NCBI RefSeq assembly: GCF_009371985.2
Contig: NZ_VIKU02000002.1
Coordinates: forward strand, 124,001 to 188,000
Direction: 5' to 3'
DNA length: 64,000 nucleotides
DNA from: Pelagihabitans pacificus
Lineage (GTDB): Bacteria; Bacteroidota; Bacteroidia; Flavobacteriales; Flavobacteriaceae
The notes under the pieces were generated by a model. It searched no databases and was not told the origin of the DNA. It saw only the letters and a program-made list of their open reading frames with translations. The position numbers and the translations under genes were made by a program. The stretch's first letter is position 1. The number at the start of each line of letters is the position of its first letter. This document shows positions 1 through 10,499 of the stretch, piece after piece.

Positions 1-1209
1 TTTTCTTACAAATGAATCGAACTCGTTCTGAAACTCGATGTATTTATCCCCGGTTGCCGGTCCGTTGAAACCTGTATGAATTTTTCTCACCGTTCCTTTT
101 TTATCGATAAATATCGTTGTAGGATAGGAAAGCACATGGTTCAACATCGGCAATTTCTCTTGCGCCTTTCCCTTATCCGAAGTACCATATTGTGCCAAAA
201 CGATCGGATAGTTCACCCCTATGCGATCTTTTAATCGTTGTATGCTGTTAAAAGCCCCTTCCTTGGTCCTTGCATATTCGAATGCGAGCGCAATGACTTG
301 CAAATCATCAGAGGGATTATTTTTCAGGTAATCGACGTAGAATTTGGTTTCGTCGAGGCAATTGGGACACCATGTTCCCATAATCTGCACCAACACCACT
401 TTCTCCTTGAATCGCTGATCGCTTAGTGATACAAGCTTCCCCTCGGTGTCAGGAAAACGAAAATCCAGCCGGTCGTAGCCTTCTTTTAGAAAAGTCAGCG
501 AATCGGCACTCGGTAATTCATAGGCTTCATTACGTTTGCCTTCAAAAGGCTCCTTAAAATGGTTTCCCGAATAAAATGTACCGATTAAGGTACTATCGGT
601 TGCCTTCGCGGTAAACAAAAATGCATGGGCCCCGTCAAATGCCGATAACCTCAAGGAATCACCATCCATAACACCCTCAAGAAACCGGTAGTCGCCGGTG
701 GTGGTACGGAACGTCCCGGTAACCAAATCTCCTTTCTGGGTAAAAATACCCTTACCCATATAACGCTCCTCCGTATTGGGACTGAACTCTGTCTCCCAGA
801 TACCGTTGATATCCTCGGTTGCCGAATGTGTTATATCGAACCGTGCCGCTTCGCCATAAACAGCGGTGAAAGGAACGATACGATCTAGACTTTCCTTTAT
901 GAATTCACCCTCTATGCGATTCTCGGTAAACTTTCCGCGGACAAAGCCCTCGAATACCGGCGTCTTGAATAGAATACTATCGCCGTTCGTTTCGATTTCA
1001 TCAACATTTATGACCTCCTCCGCATTGTAGATTTCCATGGCATAATCGCCCGATCCGGTCTGGATGAGTTGAAAGTTAAAAGGAAGCACCTGATTATCCA
1101 TCACCATCAGTTCGGCGCGCCATATACCCTCAGAAAGTTTTACCGGGGCCGATTGTTGGCATCCAATCAATCCTACAGTCAATAAAAGAGACAGCCATAG
1201 TTTCCACAT
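1..1209 (-). CDS. TlpA-like thioredoxin-fold lipoprotein (3' end outside window)
   Basis: The reading frame starts at the ATG complement at 1207-1209 and runs through the left edge without a stop, so the C-terminus is missing, probably by only a few residues. The N-terminus is a lipoprotein signal with lipobox LIGC (Cys17). About 230 residues of beta-rich sequence follow, resembling the DUF4369-type N-terminal region of Bacteroidota TlpA proteins. A thioredoxin fold comes next, with a WCPNC redox motif near residue 280 (about 360-377) and a YPTT segment carrying the expected cis-proline. The family acts as membrane-anchored periplasmic thiol-disulfide oxidoreductases. It is divergent from pheT. 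The substrate is unknown. Confidence 0.85.
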   Translation of the reverse strand, partial: MWKLWLSLLLTVGLIGCQQSAPVKLSEGIWRAELMVMDNQVLPFNFQLIQTGSGDYAMEIYNAEEVINVDEIETNGDSILFKTPVFEGFVRGKFTENRIEGEFIKESLDRIVPFTAVYGEAARFDITHSATEDINGIWETEFSPNTEERYMGKGIFTQKGDLVTGTFRTTTGDYRFLEGVMDGDSLRLSAFDGAHAFLFTAKATDSTLIGTFYSGNHFKEPFEGKRNEAYELPSADSLTFLKEGYDRLDFRFPDTEGKLVSLSDQRFKEKVVLVQIMGTWCPNCLDETKFYVDYLKNNPSDDLQVIALAFEYARTKEGAFNSIQRLKDRIGVNYPIVLAQYGTSDKGKAQEKLPMLNHVLSYPTTIFIDKKGTVRKIHTGFNGPATGDKYIEFQNEFDSFVRK

Positions 1210-1291
1210 GGTTTGAAAATTTAATTAAGAAATCGAAATAACGATTAAAAACTTACAATAAAAAATTAAAGTCAAATCGAAGATTCCGAAG

Positions 1292-1322
1292 TTGAATGTC
1301 TAATCCCATTGTTTTATCTTTA
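1292..1322 (+). promoter_or_regulatory. Probable pheT promoter (Bacteroidota type)
   Basis: TTG at 1292-1294, then a 20-base spacer, then TATCTTTA at 1315-1322, one mismatch from the Bacteroidota -7 consensus TAnnTTTG. The pheT ATG lies 19 bases downstream. Confidence 0.5.
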
Positions 1323-1341
1323 CGCCCTTTAATACCGACCA

Positions 1342-3768
1342 ATGAACATTTCATATAACTGGCTCAAACAGTTTCTAAAAATAGACTGGGATGCCCAAAA
1401 AACGGGAGAGCTTCTTACCGACCTAGGCCTTGAAGTAGAAGGTATTAGCCATTTTGAATCTGTCAAAGGCGGTCTTAAGGGTGTAGTGGTAGGCCATGTG
1501 CTTCAATGTAAAAAACATCCCAATGCCGACAAATTAAAGCTAACCCTCGTCGATATCGGGCAAGACGAGCCGGTCCAGATTGTCTGTGGTGCCCCAAATG
1601 TTGCACAAGGACAGAAAGTGCCGGTAGCCACCATAGGGACCACGTTGTATTCGCAAGATGGGGAGCCCTGGATCATTAAAAAAGGGAAGATACGTGGCGA
1701 GGAAAGCTATGGAATGATTTGTGCCGAGGATGAACTTGGTCTTGGCAAAGATCATGATGGCATTATGGTCCTTGATGATTCCCTAGCCGTGGGCACTCCT
1801 TGTACCACAGTTTTTGAAGTAGAAGAGGACGAAGTATTCGAAATCGGCCTCACGCCCAACAGGGCCGATGCCATGAGTCATTTTGGGGTTGCCAGGGATT
1901 TAAGGGCAGGGCTCAAACAAAAGGAGACCTCCATAGAACTAATAACCCCTTCGGTCAGCAAATTCAATGTGGACAATCGCTCTTTACGAATCGAAGTGGA
2001 GGTCGAGGAGGCGGATCTTGCACCTCGCTATTGCGGGGTTACCATGAAGAACTTAATCGTACAACCTTCTCCCGATTGGTTGAAAAATAGATTAAGGGCC
2101 ATTGGTCTGACCCCAAAGAACAATGTGGTCGATGCCACCAACTACGTGCTTCACGAGCTGGGACAGCCGCTGCACGCATTCGATGCCGACAGGATTTACG
2201 GAAAGAAAGTAATCGTTAAAAGAGTCGAGTCCGGTACCAAGTTTATGACTTTGGACGGGGAAGAAAGGGAATTGCATGAAGATGACCTCATGATATGTGA
2301 CGATGAGAAACCAATGTGTATCGCGGGGGTTTTCGGAGGCATTAATACAGGGGTCACTGAAGATACGACATCCATATTTTTGGAAAGCGCCTATTTTGAT
2401 CCGGTCTCCATTCGTAAGACCGCCAAGAGACATGGCCTTAACACCGATGCCTCTTTTCGTTTTGAACGGGGTATTGATATCGAAAATGTGGAGTACGCCT
2501 TAAAGCGCACTGCCTTGTTGATCAAAGAGATTGCAGGAGGGTATATCACTTCGGATGTCATCGACCTTTATACAAAAAGAAAAGATGACCATCACGTTTT
2601 TCTTTCGTTTGAAAAGGTGAACGCCCTAATCGGACAGGAAATTCCAAAGGATACTATCAAGTCTATTCTGGCATCTTTGGAGATTCAGGTGAAAAATGTG
2701 ACCGAAGCCGGTCTAGGGCTTACTATACCATCCTACCGGGTCGACGTGCAGCGTGAAGTGGACGTCATCGAGGAAATCCTGAGAATCTATGGATACAATA
2801 CCATCGCTTTCAAGGAAAAGCTCAACGCCTCTATAGCGCCCGTTTCAAAATTGGAAGATTACCGTATACAATCGATAATCGGCGACCAACTGGCTTCGGT
2901 GGGTTTCTTCGAAATCATGACCAATAGCCTAACTAGCCCGCACTATTCCGAATACGCTGGGAGTTCGAAGCCCAGCGAAGCGGTACAGATGCTGAATCCT
3001 TTGAGTACCGACTTGTCCGTTTTAAGACAGTCTATGCTGTTCAACGGTTTGGAGATTGTCGTATATAACGTAAACCGTAAAAAACAGGACTTGAAACTCT
3101 TCGAATTCGGCAAAACCTATCATCAAATCGAAGGAACCAGGGAAGAGCACAAGCATCTTTCCCTAGTGGTGACCGGCAATCGCCATGACGATAGCTGGAC
3201 GGTCGTCACACGAAAATCTGATTTCTTCTACCTAAGAGCCATTGTCGAAAATATTTTGAAGCGTTTGGGAATCGACGGGACAGAACCCTTCCCTGCCGAA
3301 AATGATGTCTTTTCCGAAGGAATTTCGCTGCATTCCCAAAAATTGAATCTGGTAGAAATAGGAACTGTAAAAAAATCGATTTTAAAAAAATTCGATTTGA
3401 AAAATGAGGTGCTCTTCGCTGATTTTAATTGGGATGCGGTATTGGAATTGGCCGGTAAAAAACCGATTGTATTCAAGGAAATTCCAAAATACCCTGAAGT
3501 AAAGAGAGATTTTGCGCTGTTGTTAGACGATTCGGTCGCCTTTAAAGAGGTCTATAATTTGGCGCGTCAGACAGAACGTAGGCATTTAAAGGAGGTGAAC
3601 CTTTTTGATGTCTATACCGGTGCCAAGTTGCCAAAAGGTAAAAAGTCGTACGCGGTAAGTTTTACATTGCAAGACGAAAAAGGCACTTTAACGGACAAGC
3701 AAATCGACAAGATAATGAAAAAGCTTCAAGCCAAATACGAAAAGGAGCTTAAGGCGGAACTACGTTAG
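1342..3768 (+). CDS. pheT: Phenylalanine--tRNA ligase beta subunit
   Basis: This 808-residue protein has the normal length and domain order of bacterial PheT. An EMAP/OB-type tRNA-binding domain (about 40-150) comes first, followed by the B3/B4 editing region, the B5 domain and the catalytic-like core. A C-terminal FDX-ACB anticodon-binding domain starts near YPEVKRDFALL. With PheS it forms the alpha2beta2 enzyme that charges tRNA-Phe and hydrolyses mischarged Tyr-tRNA. pheS is not adjacent, as is common in this phylum. The gene converges with the fasciclin gene, with four bases between the stop codons. Confidence 0.97.
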   Translation: MNISYNWLKQFLKIDWDAQKTGELLTDLGLEVEGISHFESVKGGLKGVVVGHVLQCKKHPNADKLKLTLVDIGQDEPVQIVCGAPNVAQGQKVPVATIGTTLYSQDGEPWIIKKGKIRGEESYGMICAEDELGLGKDHDGIMVLDDSLAVGTPCTTVFEVEEDEVFEIGLTPNRADAMSHFGVARDLRAGLKQKETSIELITPSVSKFNVDNRSLRIEVEVEEADLAPRYCGVTMKNLIVQPSPDWLKNRLRAIGLTPKNNVVDATNYVLHELGQPLHAFDADRIYGKKVIVKRVESGTKFMTLDGEERELHEDDLMICDDEKPMCIAGVFGGINTGVTEDTTSIFLESAYFDPVSIRKTAKRHGLNTDASFRFERGIDIENVEYALKRTALLIKEIAGGYITSDVIDLYTKRKDDHHVFLSFEKVNALIGQEIPKDTIKSILASLEIQVKNVTEAGLGLTIPSYRVDVQREVDVIEEILRIYGYNTIAFKEKLNASIAPVSKLEDYRIQSIIGDQLASVGFFEIMTNSLTSPHYSEYAGSSKPSEAVQMLNPLSTDLSVLRQSMLFNGLEIVVYNVNRKKQDLKLFEFGKTYHQIEGTREEHKHLSLVVTGNRHDDSWTVVTRKSDFFYLRAIVENILKRLGIDGTEPFPAENDVFSEGISLHSQKLNLVEIGTVKKSILKKFDLKNEVLFADFNWDAVLELAGKKPIVFKEIPKYPEVKRDFALLLDDSVAFKEVYNLARQTERRHLKEVNLFDVYTGAKLPKGKKSYAVSFTLQDEKGTLTDKQIDKIMKKLQAKYEKELKAELR

Positions 3769-3772
3769 TTTT

Positions 3773-4327
3773 CTAAATCTTTCCAGGCAGTATCACGCTG
3801 TCAATTTCGTGAATGACTCCGTTGCATTGATTGGCATCTGCTGAGGTTATCTTCGCCGTATTTCCACTGCTGTCGGTCAAAATGATATCGATGCCGTTCA
3901 TAGTGGCAGTGATTATATCGCCCTGCACCGTTGTAAAAGTAGCTTTTCCCTTGCCCCTGCACATCGCCTTTAAGATGTGGGAGGCGGTTATGTTACCCGC
4001 AACAATGTGATAGGTCAAAAGTGCATGAAGCTCTTTCTTGTTTTCAGGCTTCATTAAACGGGTAATCCTATCCTTCGAAAACTTGTTAAAGGCCCGATCG
4101 GAAGGTGCAAATACGGTGAAAGGACCTTCACTCCCAAGAATCGCCTCGAGATTCGCAGCCCTCACCGCGGTTAACAAGGTTTTATGGTTATCGGAGTTTT
4201 TGGTATTGGTGATAATCGATTCCTCCGGATTCATCCCGGAAGGTTCCGAGTGGTTGCTTTGTGCAAAAGCGGAAGTAGTAAAAGCAAACAAGGAACATAA
4301 AAAAAGAAGGTGCGCAGTACACTTCAT
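3773..4327 (-). CDS. Secreted fasciclin (FAS1) domain protein
   Basis: The start is taken at 4327 because it gives a clean signal peptide (MKCTAHLLFLCSL...AFAQ). The longer frame back to 4396 would put charged residues before it. The mature protein of about 160 residues is a single FAS1 domain. It contains the typical FTVFAPSDRAFNKF block, the YHIV box and the C-terminal GVIHEIDSVILP strand. FAS1 proteins are periplasmic or extracellular and usually serve adhesion or matrix binding. Two cysteines, one in KAMCRGKG and one in NQCNGVI, could form a disulfide. The specific ligand cannot be told from sequence. Confidence 0.9.
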   Translation of the reverse strand: MKCTAHLLFLCSLFAFTTSAFAQSNHSEPSGMNPEESIITNTKNSDNHKTLLTAVRAANLEAILGSEGPFTVFAPSDRAFNKFSKDRITRLMKPENKKELHALLTYHIVAGNITASHILKAMCRGKGKATFTTVQGDIITATMNGIDIILTDSSGNTAKITSADANQCNGVIHEIDSVILPGKI

Positions 4328-4500
4328 AGTCTCAAGATTTGGGTTTAGAATGAGGAATGAAATCGATAAACGACCAATTTCATCGACAATATACAATCCT
4401 CAACCCGTTTTACATGTTAAAGGAAAAGGTCGTTCATAGAATTTAACATTATATTAACACTTGGGTTTTGATCTTAATTCTGAAAGAAAATAGAATTCGT

Positions 4501-4508
4501 TAAATTTG
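4501..4508 (+). promoter_or_regulatory. -7 promoter box TAAATTTG
   Basis: A perfect match to TAnnTTTG 19 bases before the ATG of the gene at 4528. No convincing TTG at the usual -33 distance was seen. Confidence 0.4.
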
Positions 4509-4527
4509 ACATGCTAAAGAAAAAGAA

Positions 4528-5247
4528 ATGGTGCTAAAAAAAACGAATATCGAGGAAAAACTCGAAAAGCTAAAAGCGAAAAGTAACGATTCGGAACACA
4601 TTCTGGATACTGTATATCGTATCTTGAAGGAAGATTCCAAAGAACGGGACCGAATAGCGAAAACCCTCAACGGTGGTAGATCGGCGATTACCAATCAATT
4701 CGATTTTGATCTACTGGAATCCCATCGAATCTATCACATTGATCAAATCAAGACCATCTGTATCGATTATAGGCTTCGCTTTTTGGATTCCAAATATTTT
4801 AAAAGTAAAATCCCCCAAGAAGCCTACTCCAAAATAAAGGAGTTGGAAAAAGCTCACAACACCGAGTTAAAAGGCTTCAAAATTGTTGCTCCTTCCAAAT
4901 TGTTCAAATTGGACGATAAGGATGACCCCTTACTCTTTGCCCCGATCGGCAACAACTACTTTTATTTGATTCATAAGTGGGGCAACGATCTTCATCCATT
5001 ACGTAAAGCCTTGGTATGGCCCTTCAAGAATATTGTCAATCTAGGTCTACTGGTGGTTCTCATCAGCTATTTATGTACACTATTAGTGCCAGACGGGCTA
5101 TTTTCAAAATCGGGGTCTAGTACCGAGTTTTGGATTATCTTTTTCTTCATGTTCAAGAGTATTGCCTCTGTTGTAATTTTTTATGGCTTTGCCCTGGGTA
5201 AGAATTTTAATCCTGCGATTTGGAATAGCAAATATTTCAATGCCTAG
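4528..5247 (+). CDS. Uncharacterised membrane protein, two C-terminal TM segments
   Basis: I do not recognise this 239-residue protein. The N-terminal ~165 residues are soluble, charged and predicted helical, with a Lys/Glu-rich start. Two hydrophobic segments follow (about 167-188 and 199-222), and a short tail rich in aromatic residues and Asn ends the protein. It therefore looks like a membrane protein with a cytoplasmic N-terminal domain. It is monocistronic, with its own -7 box upstream and a strong terminator 20 bases downstream. Length, codon use and the terminator support a real gene. No function is assigned. Confidence 0.75.
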   Translation: MVLKKTNIEEKLEKLKAKSNDSEHILDTVYRILKEDSKERDRIAKTLNGGRSAITNQFDFDLLESHRIYHIDQIKTICIDYRLRFLDSKYFKSKIPQEAYSKIKELEKAHNTELKGFKIVAPSKLFKLDDKDDPLLFAPIGNNYFYLIHKWGNDLHPLRKALVWPFKNIVNLGLLVVLISYLCTLLVPDGLFSKSGSSTEFWIIFFFMFKSIASVVIFYGFALGKNFNPAIWNSKYFNA

Positions 5248-5261
5248 AACCATCGGAAAAT

Positions 5262-5300
5262 AAAAAAGCATCTCAAAATTGTTTTGAGATGCTTTTTTTT
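5262..5300 (+). terminator. Bidirectional rho-independent terminator
   Basis: Perfect 11-bp stem GCATCTCAAAA (5268-5278) / TTTTGAGATGC (5282-5292) with a 3-base loop. A T-run follows at 5293-5300 and an A-run precedes at 5262-5267. It can serve both the gene at 4528 (+) and the convergent lipoprotein at 5314 (-). Confidence 0.92.
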
Positions 5301-5313
5301 GTGGTTTTGATCG

Positions 5314-6450
5314 CTACTTCACTATAATGGCATAAGGAATGCCATCCACATCCAAATTATCGATTACTGCAGGTTCTGAACCGGTCTTGACCCGTAATAG
5401 ACCTCCCTTGTCAAGCCCGACTTTTTTGTAACCGATTAACATGTATCCGTTTTTTGTATCAAAATCGACCATGGTAGTCGTCTCAATTTCATACTCGATG
5501 GTCCGCTGCGCCTCGGTCAAAAAATTCTCATAGGCGTACAAAATAACAATATCGTTGGCAAAGTCATAAATACCGGGGACCTTAGGGTAGCTACTATTTT
5601 CACCAGGCGACATTTCATAATATAGTCTTCCCTCGTTATCGAAATTATTCGATCTAGAGGAAACAAACCGCGGTTCCTTGCCTTCTTGGTAATTCACGTA
5701 CTGTATCGAAAGCGTTTGGCTATTCAATAGCGTATGTAGTTCGTCGTAGCTAATAACAAGGTTTCCGTCGCTATTTTTGATCAGTCGCTGTGCATCAAAC
5801 CCCAGATTCATTTCAATGATCATGGTATTAGTGGCAGCATCCATCACAAACAATGCGTTCTCATCGGTAACAGCTTCATCGAGGGCAAGAACAAATAGAC
5901 GATTATTCGTAAATACCAAATCTAGAGGTTTTTTGTCTAATGGGACATCGACAAAATTTTCGTCGGTTGAATCCAAATCGACCACACGTACAAAGTATTT
6001 GGTGTCTTTTGCATCAACTTCCAATCCGTAAGCTACGTATACCCTGGTTTCCGTATGGGCGATGGCATAGGCGGTAAGTCCACAGTCTCCTAAATCCTCG
6101 AAGAGTGCTAGCTCGGTAGCGGTATCATTGATGAAATCGTACTTCAGGATCTCACCACCACAAACCCCAGTTCTTTGATAGAAGGACATTTCTAAACCCT
6201 CCCTGTAGGTAAGGTCGGGAATACCGGTGTTTTTAAAATCACTATCAGCAGGGTTAACGGTTACCAGCTCGGCGCCAGCATTCAACAACTGGCTTTTCAG
6301 AGTAGTACCGGAAGTAAGCAACAAAACGTAATCGGCGTCGGTGCCCGGGTTGGTGGGCCCTTCCCCTACCCCTGTACCTTCATCCGAGGTACTACATGAC
6401 ATCAATACAAGGCACGCCAATAGCAGGTTAAAAAGATTGTAGGTTCGCAT
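5314..6450 (-). CDS. Lipoprotein with beta-propeller-like sequence, function unknown
   Basis: The start is placed at 6450 (MRTYNLFNLL...), which gives a proper lipoprotein signal with lipobox LMSC. An in-frame ATG at 6474 would only add eight polar residues. After a Gly/Thr/Asp-rich linker, about 340 residues contain repeated short beta-strand patterns such as RVYVAYGLE, NRLFVLALDE and GNLVISYDE, suggesting a WD/YVTN-like propeller. The family resembles Bacteroidota DUF4374/DUF5074-type lipoproteins, but I cannot fix the exact one. It probably sits at the outer membrane or periplasm. It lies 27 bases downstream of the ABC-F gene on the same strand, so co-transcription is possible. Confidence 0.75.
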   Translation of the reverse strand: MRTYNLFNLLLACLVLMSCSTSDEGTGVGEGPTNPGTDADYVLLLTSGTTLKSQLLNAGAELVTVNPADSDFKNTGIPDLTYREGLEMSFYQRTGVCGGEILKYDFINDTATELALFEDLGDCGLTAYAIAHTETRVYVAYGLEVDAKDTKYFVRVVDLDSTDENFVDVPLDKKPLDLVFTNNRLFVLALDEAVTDENALFVMDAATNTMIIEMNLGFDAQRLIKNSDGNLVISYDELHTLLNSQTLSIQYVNYQEGKEPRFVSSRSNNFDNEGRLYYEMSPGENSSYPKVPGIYDFANDIVILYAYENFLTEAQRTIEYEIETTTMVDFDTKNGYMLIGYKKVGLDKGGLLRVKTGSEPAVIDNLDVDGIPYAIIVK

Positions 6451-6477
6451 GATATAAGAATTTGGGTTTCTCAAAAA

Positions 6478-8166
<1,689 letters not shown>

Positions 8167-8283
8167 CTACTTGGTATGTTGTTAGACCAAAAGATTAACG
8201 TAACTGCCTAACATTTAACGTGCTATTAACAGCAACAGGATTAGCGCTTACGTAATTTTACGCGCTAAAGAGATATTCTTTTT

Positions 8284-9663
8284 ATGGATAAACAAATACT
8301 TTATCTGTTTCTTTTCATTTTGGCAGGTTGCAGTAAAGGAGAGAGAAATTCCCCCAACGTTTTTTTCGCCGGTGAAATCGTAAATCCCACAAGTACCCAC
8401 ATTGTACTTTATAAAGGCGATAAGGTGATAGATTCCGCGGCCCTGGATGAACAGAATCGTTTTTCCTTTCGATTTGACTCCTTACCGAAAGGGCTTTACC
8501 ATTTTAACCATACACCCGAATTGCAATACGTTTACCTAGAAGGAGGCGATAGCGTCATGATACGCTTAAATACCATTGATTTTGATGAATCGCTCGCATT
8601 TTCCGGTAGAGGAAGCGAAATTAGCAGTTTTCTTCTGGAGCTTTTTCTTGCCCAGGAAGCCGAGCTTCAGGCGATCAACACCTACTTCAATCTGGAAGCG
8701 AATGAGTTTGCCAAAAAAGTCGACTCCTTAAAGCAACTTAAACTGATACTCCTGGAAGACCTTGTCGAAGATGGGGATATTTCGAAGCATGAGGAAAGTA
8801 TTGCCAAGACCAGTATAGAATATGCCTATAATACCCATAAGGAAAAATACCCATTTCGTCATAAAAATTTGGCGCACGCGGGTGTAATGGAAAAACTTCC
8901 GAAAGGGTTTTACGACTACCGATCCACATTGGAGTTCGGGAACGAGGAGCTCACTTATTTGAGGCCCTACTATAATTTTATGCTGAACCATATTCAAAAT
9001 GTGGCGTTTATGGACTGTTCCGAACGCTGCAAGGTGAAAAAGAAGATTGTTAAAAATCAGCTTCATTTCAACGAACACAAATTGCATATCATCGACAGCC
9101 TTGTCACTGCAAAGGAGCTTAAAGACAATCTGTTCAGGTACGTTGCGTTCAACTATTTGCTGAAAGTTCATGATCCGGAAGAAAATAAAAAGTTCATCAA
9201 AGAATTTCACCGGTTGTCAAGAAACAACAAACATCTGGAAGAAATTGAAAACCTGTACCAGGGCATCGAGAACATTCAGCCTAACAAAATGGTGCCTGAC
9301 GTCTATGTTTCAAAAGTGAACGGGGATACGGTATCACTTAGGAAAATCGCCGAAGAGGGCAAAACAGTTTTTTATTTTTGGTCCGGTGTTGAAAAACAAC
9401 ATTTTGAAAATACCAAAAAACGGATTGCTTTGCTTACCGAACAACGCCCCGAGTATCGCTATGTGGGAATCAATGTGAATACGAGTGAAAAGGCTTGGAA
9501 GTCGATGCTCGAAATCTCTTCTTTGGACAAGGAACTTCAGTATAGGGCTATTGACTTCGAAGAACTGACCAACTCTCTGATTATTTACCCCCCCAATAAG
9601 TGTGTGATTACCAAGGACGCCATGATCGTAGATGCTTTTTCAAACCTTTATGCTTCCTTCTAG
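8284..9663 (+). CDS. Thioredoxin-fold lipoprotein lacking the CXXC motif
   Basis: The 459-residue protein begins with a lipoprotein signal (lipobox LAGC, Cys16). A DUF4369-like beta-sandwich follows (about 25-110), then a long helical region (about 115-310), then a C-terminal thioredoxin-like fold (about 320-459). This order is that of Bacteroidota TlpA/AhpC-type lipoproteins. The redox site is absent: the expected position reads YFWSGVEKQHFENT, with no cysteine. The cis-Pro loop IIYPPNK is kept. It is therefore probably a non-redox binding or scaffold member. It is monocistronic, ending at a shared terminator. Confidence 0.82.
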   Translation: MDKQILYLFLFILAGCSKGERNSPNVFFAGEIVNPTSTHIVLYKGDKVIDSAALDEQNRFSFRFDSLPKGLYHFNHTPELQYVYLEGGDSVMIRLNTIDFDESLAFSGRGSEISSFLLELFLAQEAELQAINTYFNLEANEFAKKVDSLKQLKLILLEDLVEDGDISKHEESIAKTSIEYAYNTHKEKYPFRHKNLAHAGVMEKLPKGFYDYRSTLEFGNEELTYLRPYYNFMLNHIQNVAFMDCSERCKVKKKIVKNQLHFNEHKLHIIDSLVTAKELKDNLFRYVAFNYLLKVHDPEENKKFIKEFHRLSRNNKHLEEIENLYQGIENIQPNKMVPDVYVSKVNGDTVSLRKIAEEGKTVFYFWSGVEKQHFENTKKRIALLTEQRPEYRYVGINVNTSEKAWKSMLEISSLDKELQYRAIDFEELTNSLIIYPPNKCVITKDAMIVDAFSNLYASF

Positions 9664-9696
9664 TACTGACGGAAACGAGTACTCTGGGATGGCCAT

Positions 9697-9732
9697 AAAA
9701 AAGTGTGGACATATACAACACCCACACTTTTT
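9697..9732 (+). terminator. Bidirectional rho-independent terminator
   Basis: An 11-bp stem, AAAAAGTGTGG (9698-9708) with CCACACTTTTT (9722-9732), and a 13-base loop. It lies between convergent genes ending at 9663 (+) and 9750 (-), with A- and T-runs on both sides. Confidence 0.85.
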
Positions 9733-9749
9733 ATAATAACTATTCCTTA

Positions 9750-10403
9750 TTAGTTCCCTTTTTTGTAATCCGCTAAAAATTTCTCCAGACCAATATCGGT
9801 CAAAGGATGCTTCAATAAGCCCTCAATTGCAGACAATGGCCCTGTCATAACGTCGGCGCCCAGCTTGGCACAGTCGATGACATGCATGGTATGCCTTACC
9901 GATGCGGCGAGGATTTGGGTCTCAAACGCATAGTTGTCATAAATCATCCTGATTTCGGCAATCAGGTTTAATCCATCCGTGGAGACATCGTCTAACCTGC
10001 CAATAAAGGGAGATACATAGGTAGCGCCTGCTTTGGCGGCCAATAAGGCCTGTCCAGGAGAAAAGACCAGGGTACAATTCGTGCGGATACCTTTGTCCGA
10101 AAAATATTTAAGGGCTTTGACCCCATCTTTAATCATGGGTACCTTTACCACAATCTGGTCATGCAGTTCGGCCAGTTCCTCTCCTTCCTTGACCATGGCA
10201 TCGAACTCCGTAGCAATTACTTCCGCCGAAACATCGCCTTCGACGATATTACAAATATCCACATAGTGTTTCAGTATATTGTTACGTCCAGTTATTCCTT
10301 CCTTCGCCATTAGGGAGGGGTTGGTGGTAACACCATCCAAAACTCCCAAAGCTTGGGCCTCACGTATTTGATCTAGATTAGCAGTGTCGATAAAAAATTT
10401 CAT
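9750..10403 (-). CDS. tal: Transaldolase, TalC/MipB small subfamily
   Basis: At 217 residues this matches the short transaldolase / fructose-6-phosphate aldolase subfamily. The Schiff-base lysine is Lys87 in [19 protein letters not shown] (24-36) and the [17 protein letters not shown] block are characteristic. Residue 133 (SPFIGR) is Phe, as in true transaldolases (Phe178 of TalB). Fructose-6-phosphate aldolase FsaA has Tyr at this position. Transaldolase activity in the non-oxidative pentose phosphate pathway is therefore more likely than FSA activity, although databases often label this group FSA. It acts in the cytoplasm. Confidence 0.93.
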   Translation of the reverse strand: MKFFIDTANLDQIREAQALGVLDGVTTNPSLMAKEGITGRNNILKHYVDICNIVEGDVSAEVIATEFDAMVKEGEELAELHDQIVVKVPMIKDGVKALKYFSDKGIRTNCTLVFSPGQALLAAKAGATYVSPFIGRLDDVSTDGLNLIAEIRMIYDNYAFETQILAASVRHTMHVIDCAKLGADVMTGPLSAIEGLLKHPLTDIGLEKFLADYKKGN

Positions 10404-10499
10404 TCCTTAAGATTTATTTGATGATAAAATTACTCGCAATTTCCAAACCCTTCCATCCCAAATCGTATAATCAGGGATGACAAATTCGGGTTTGTAAAA

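Noticed and set aside
4038-4439. 133-codon plus-strand frame opposite the fasciclin gene
   Set aside because: Antisense of a well-supported FAS1 protein, with no features of its own.
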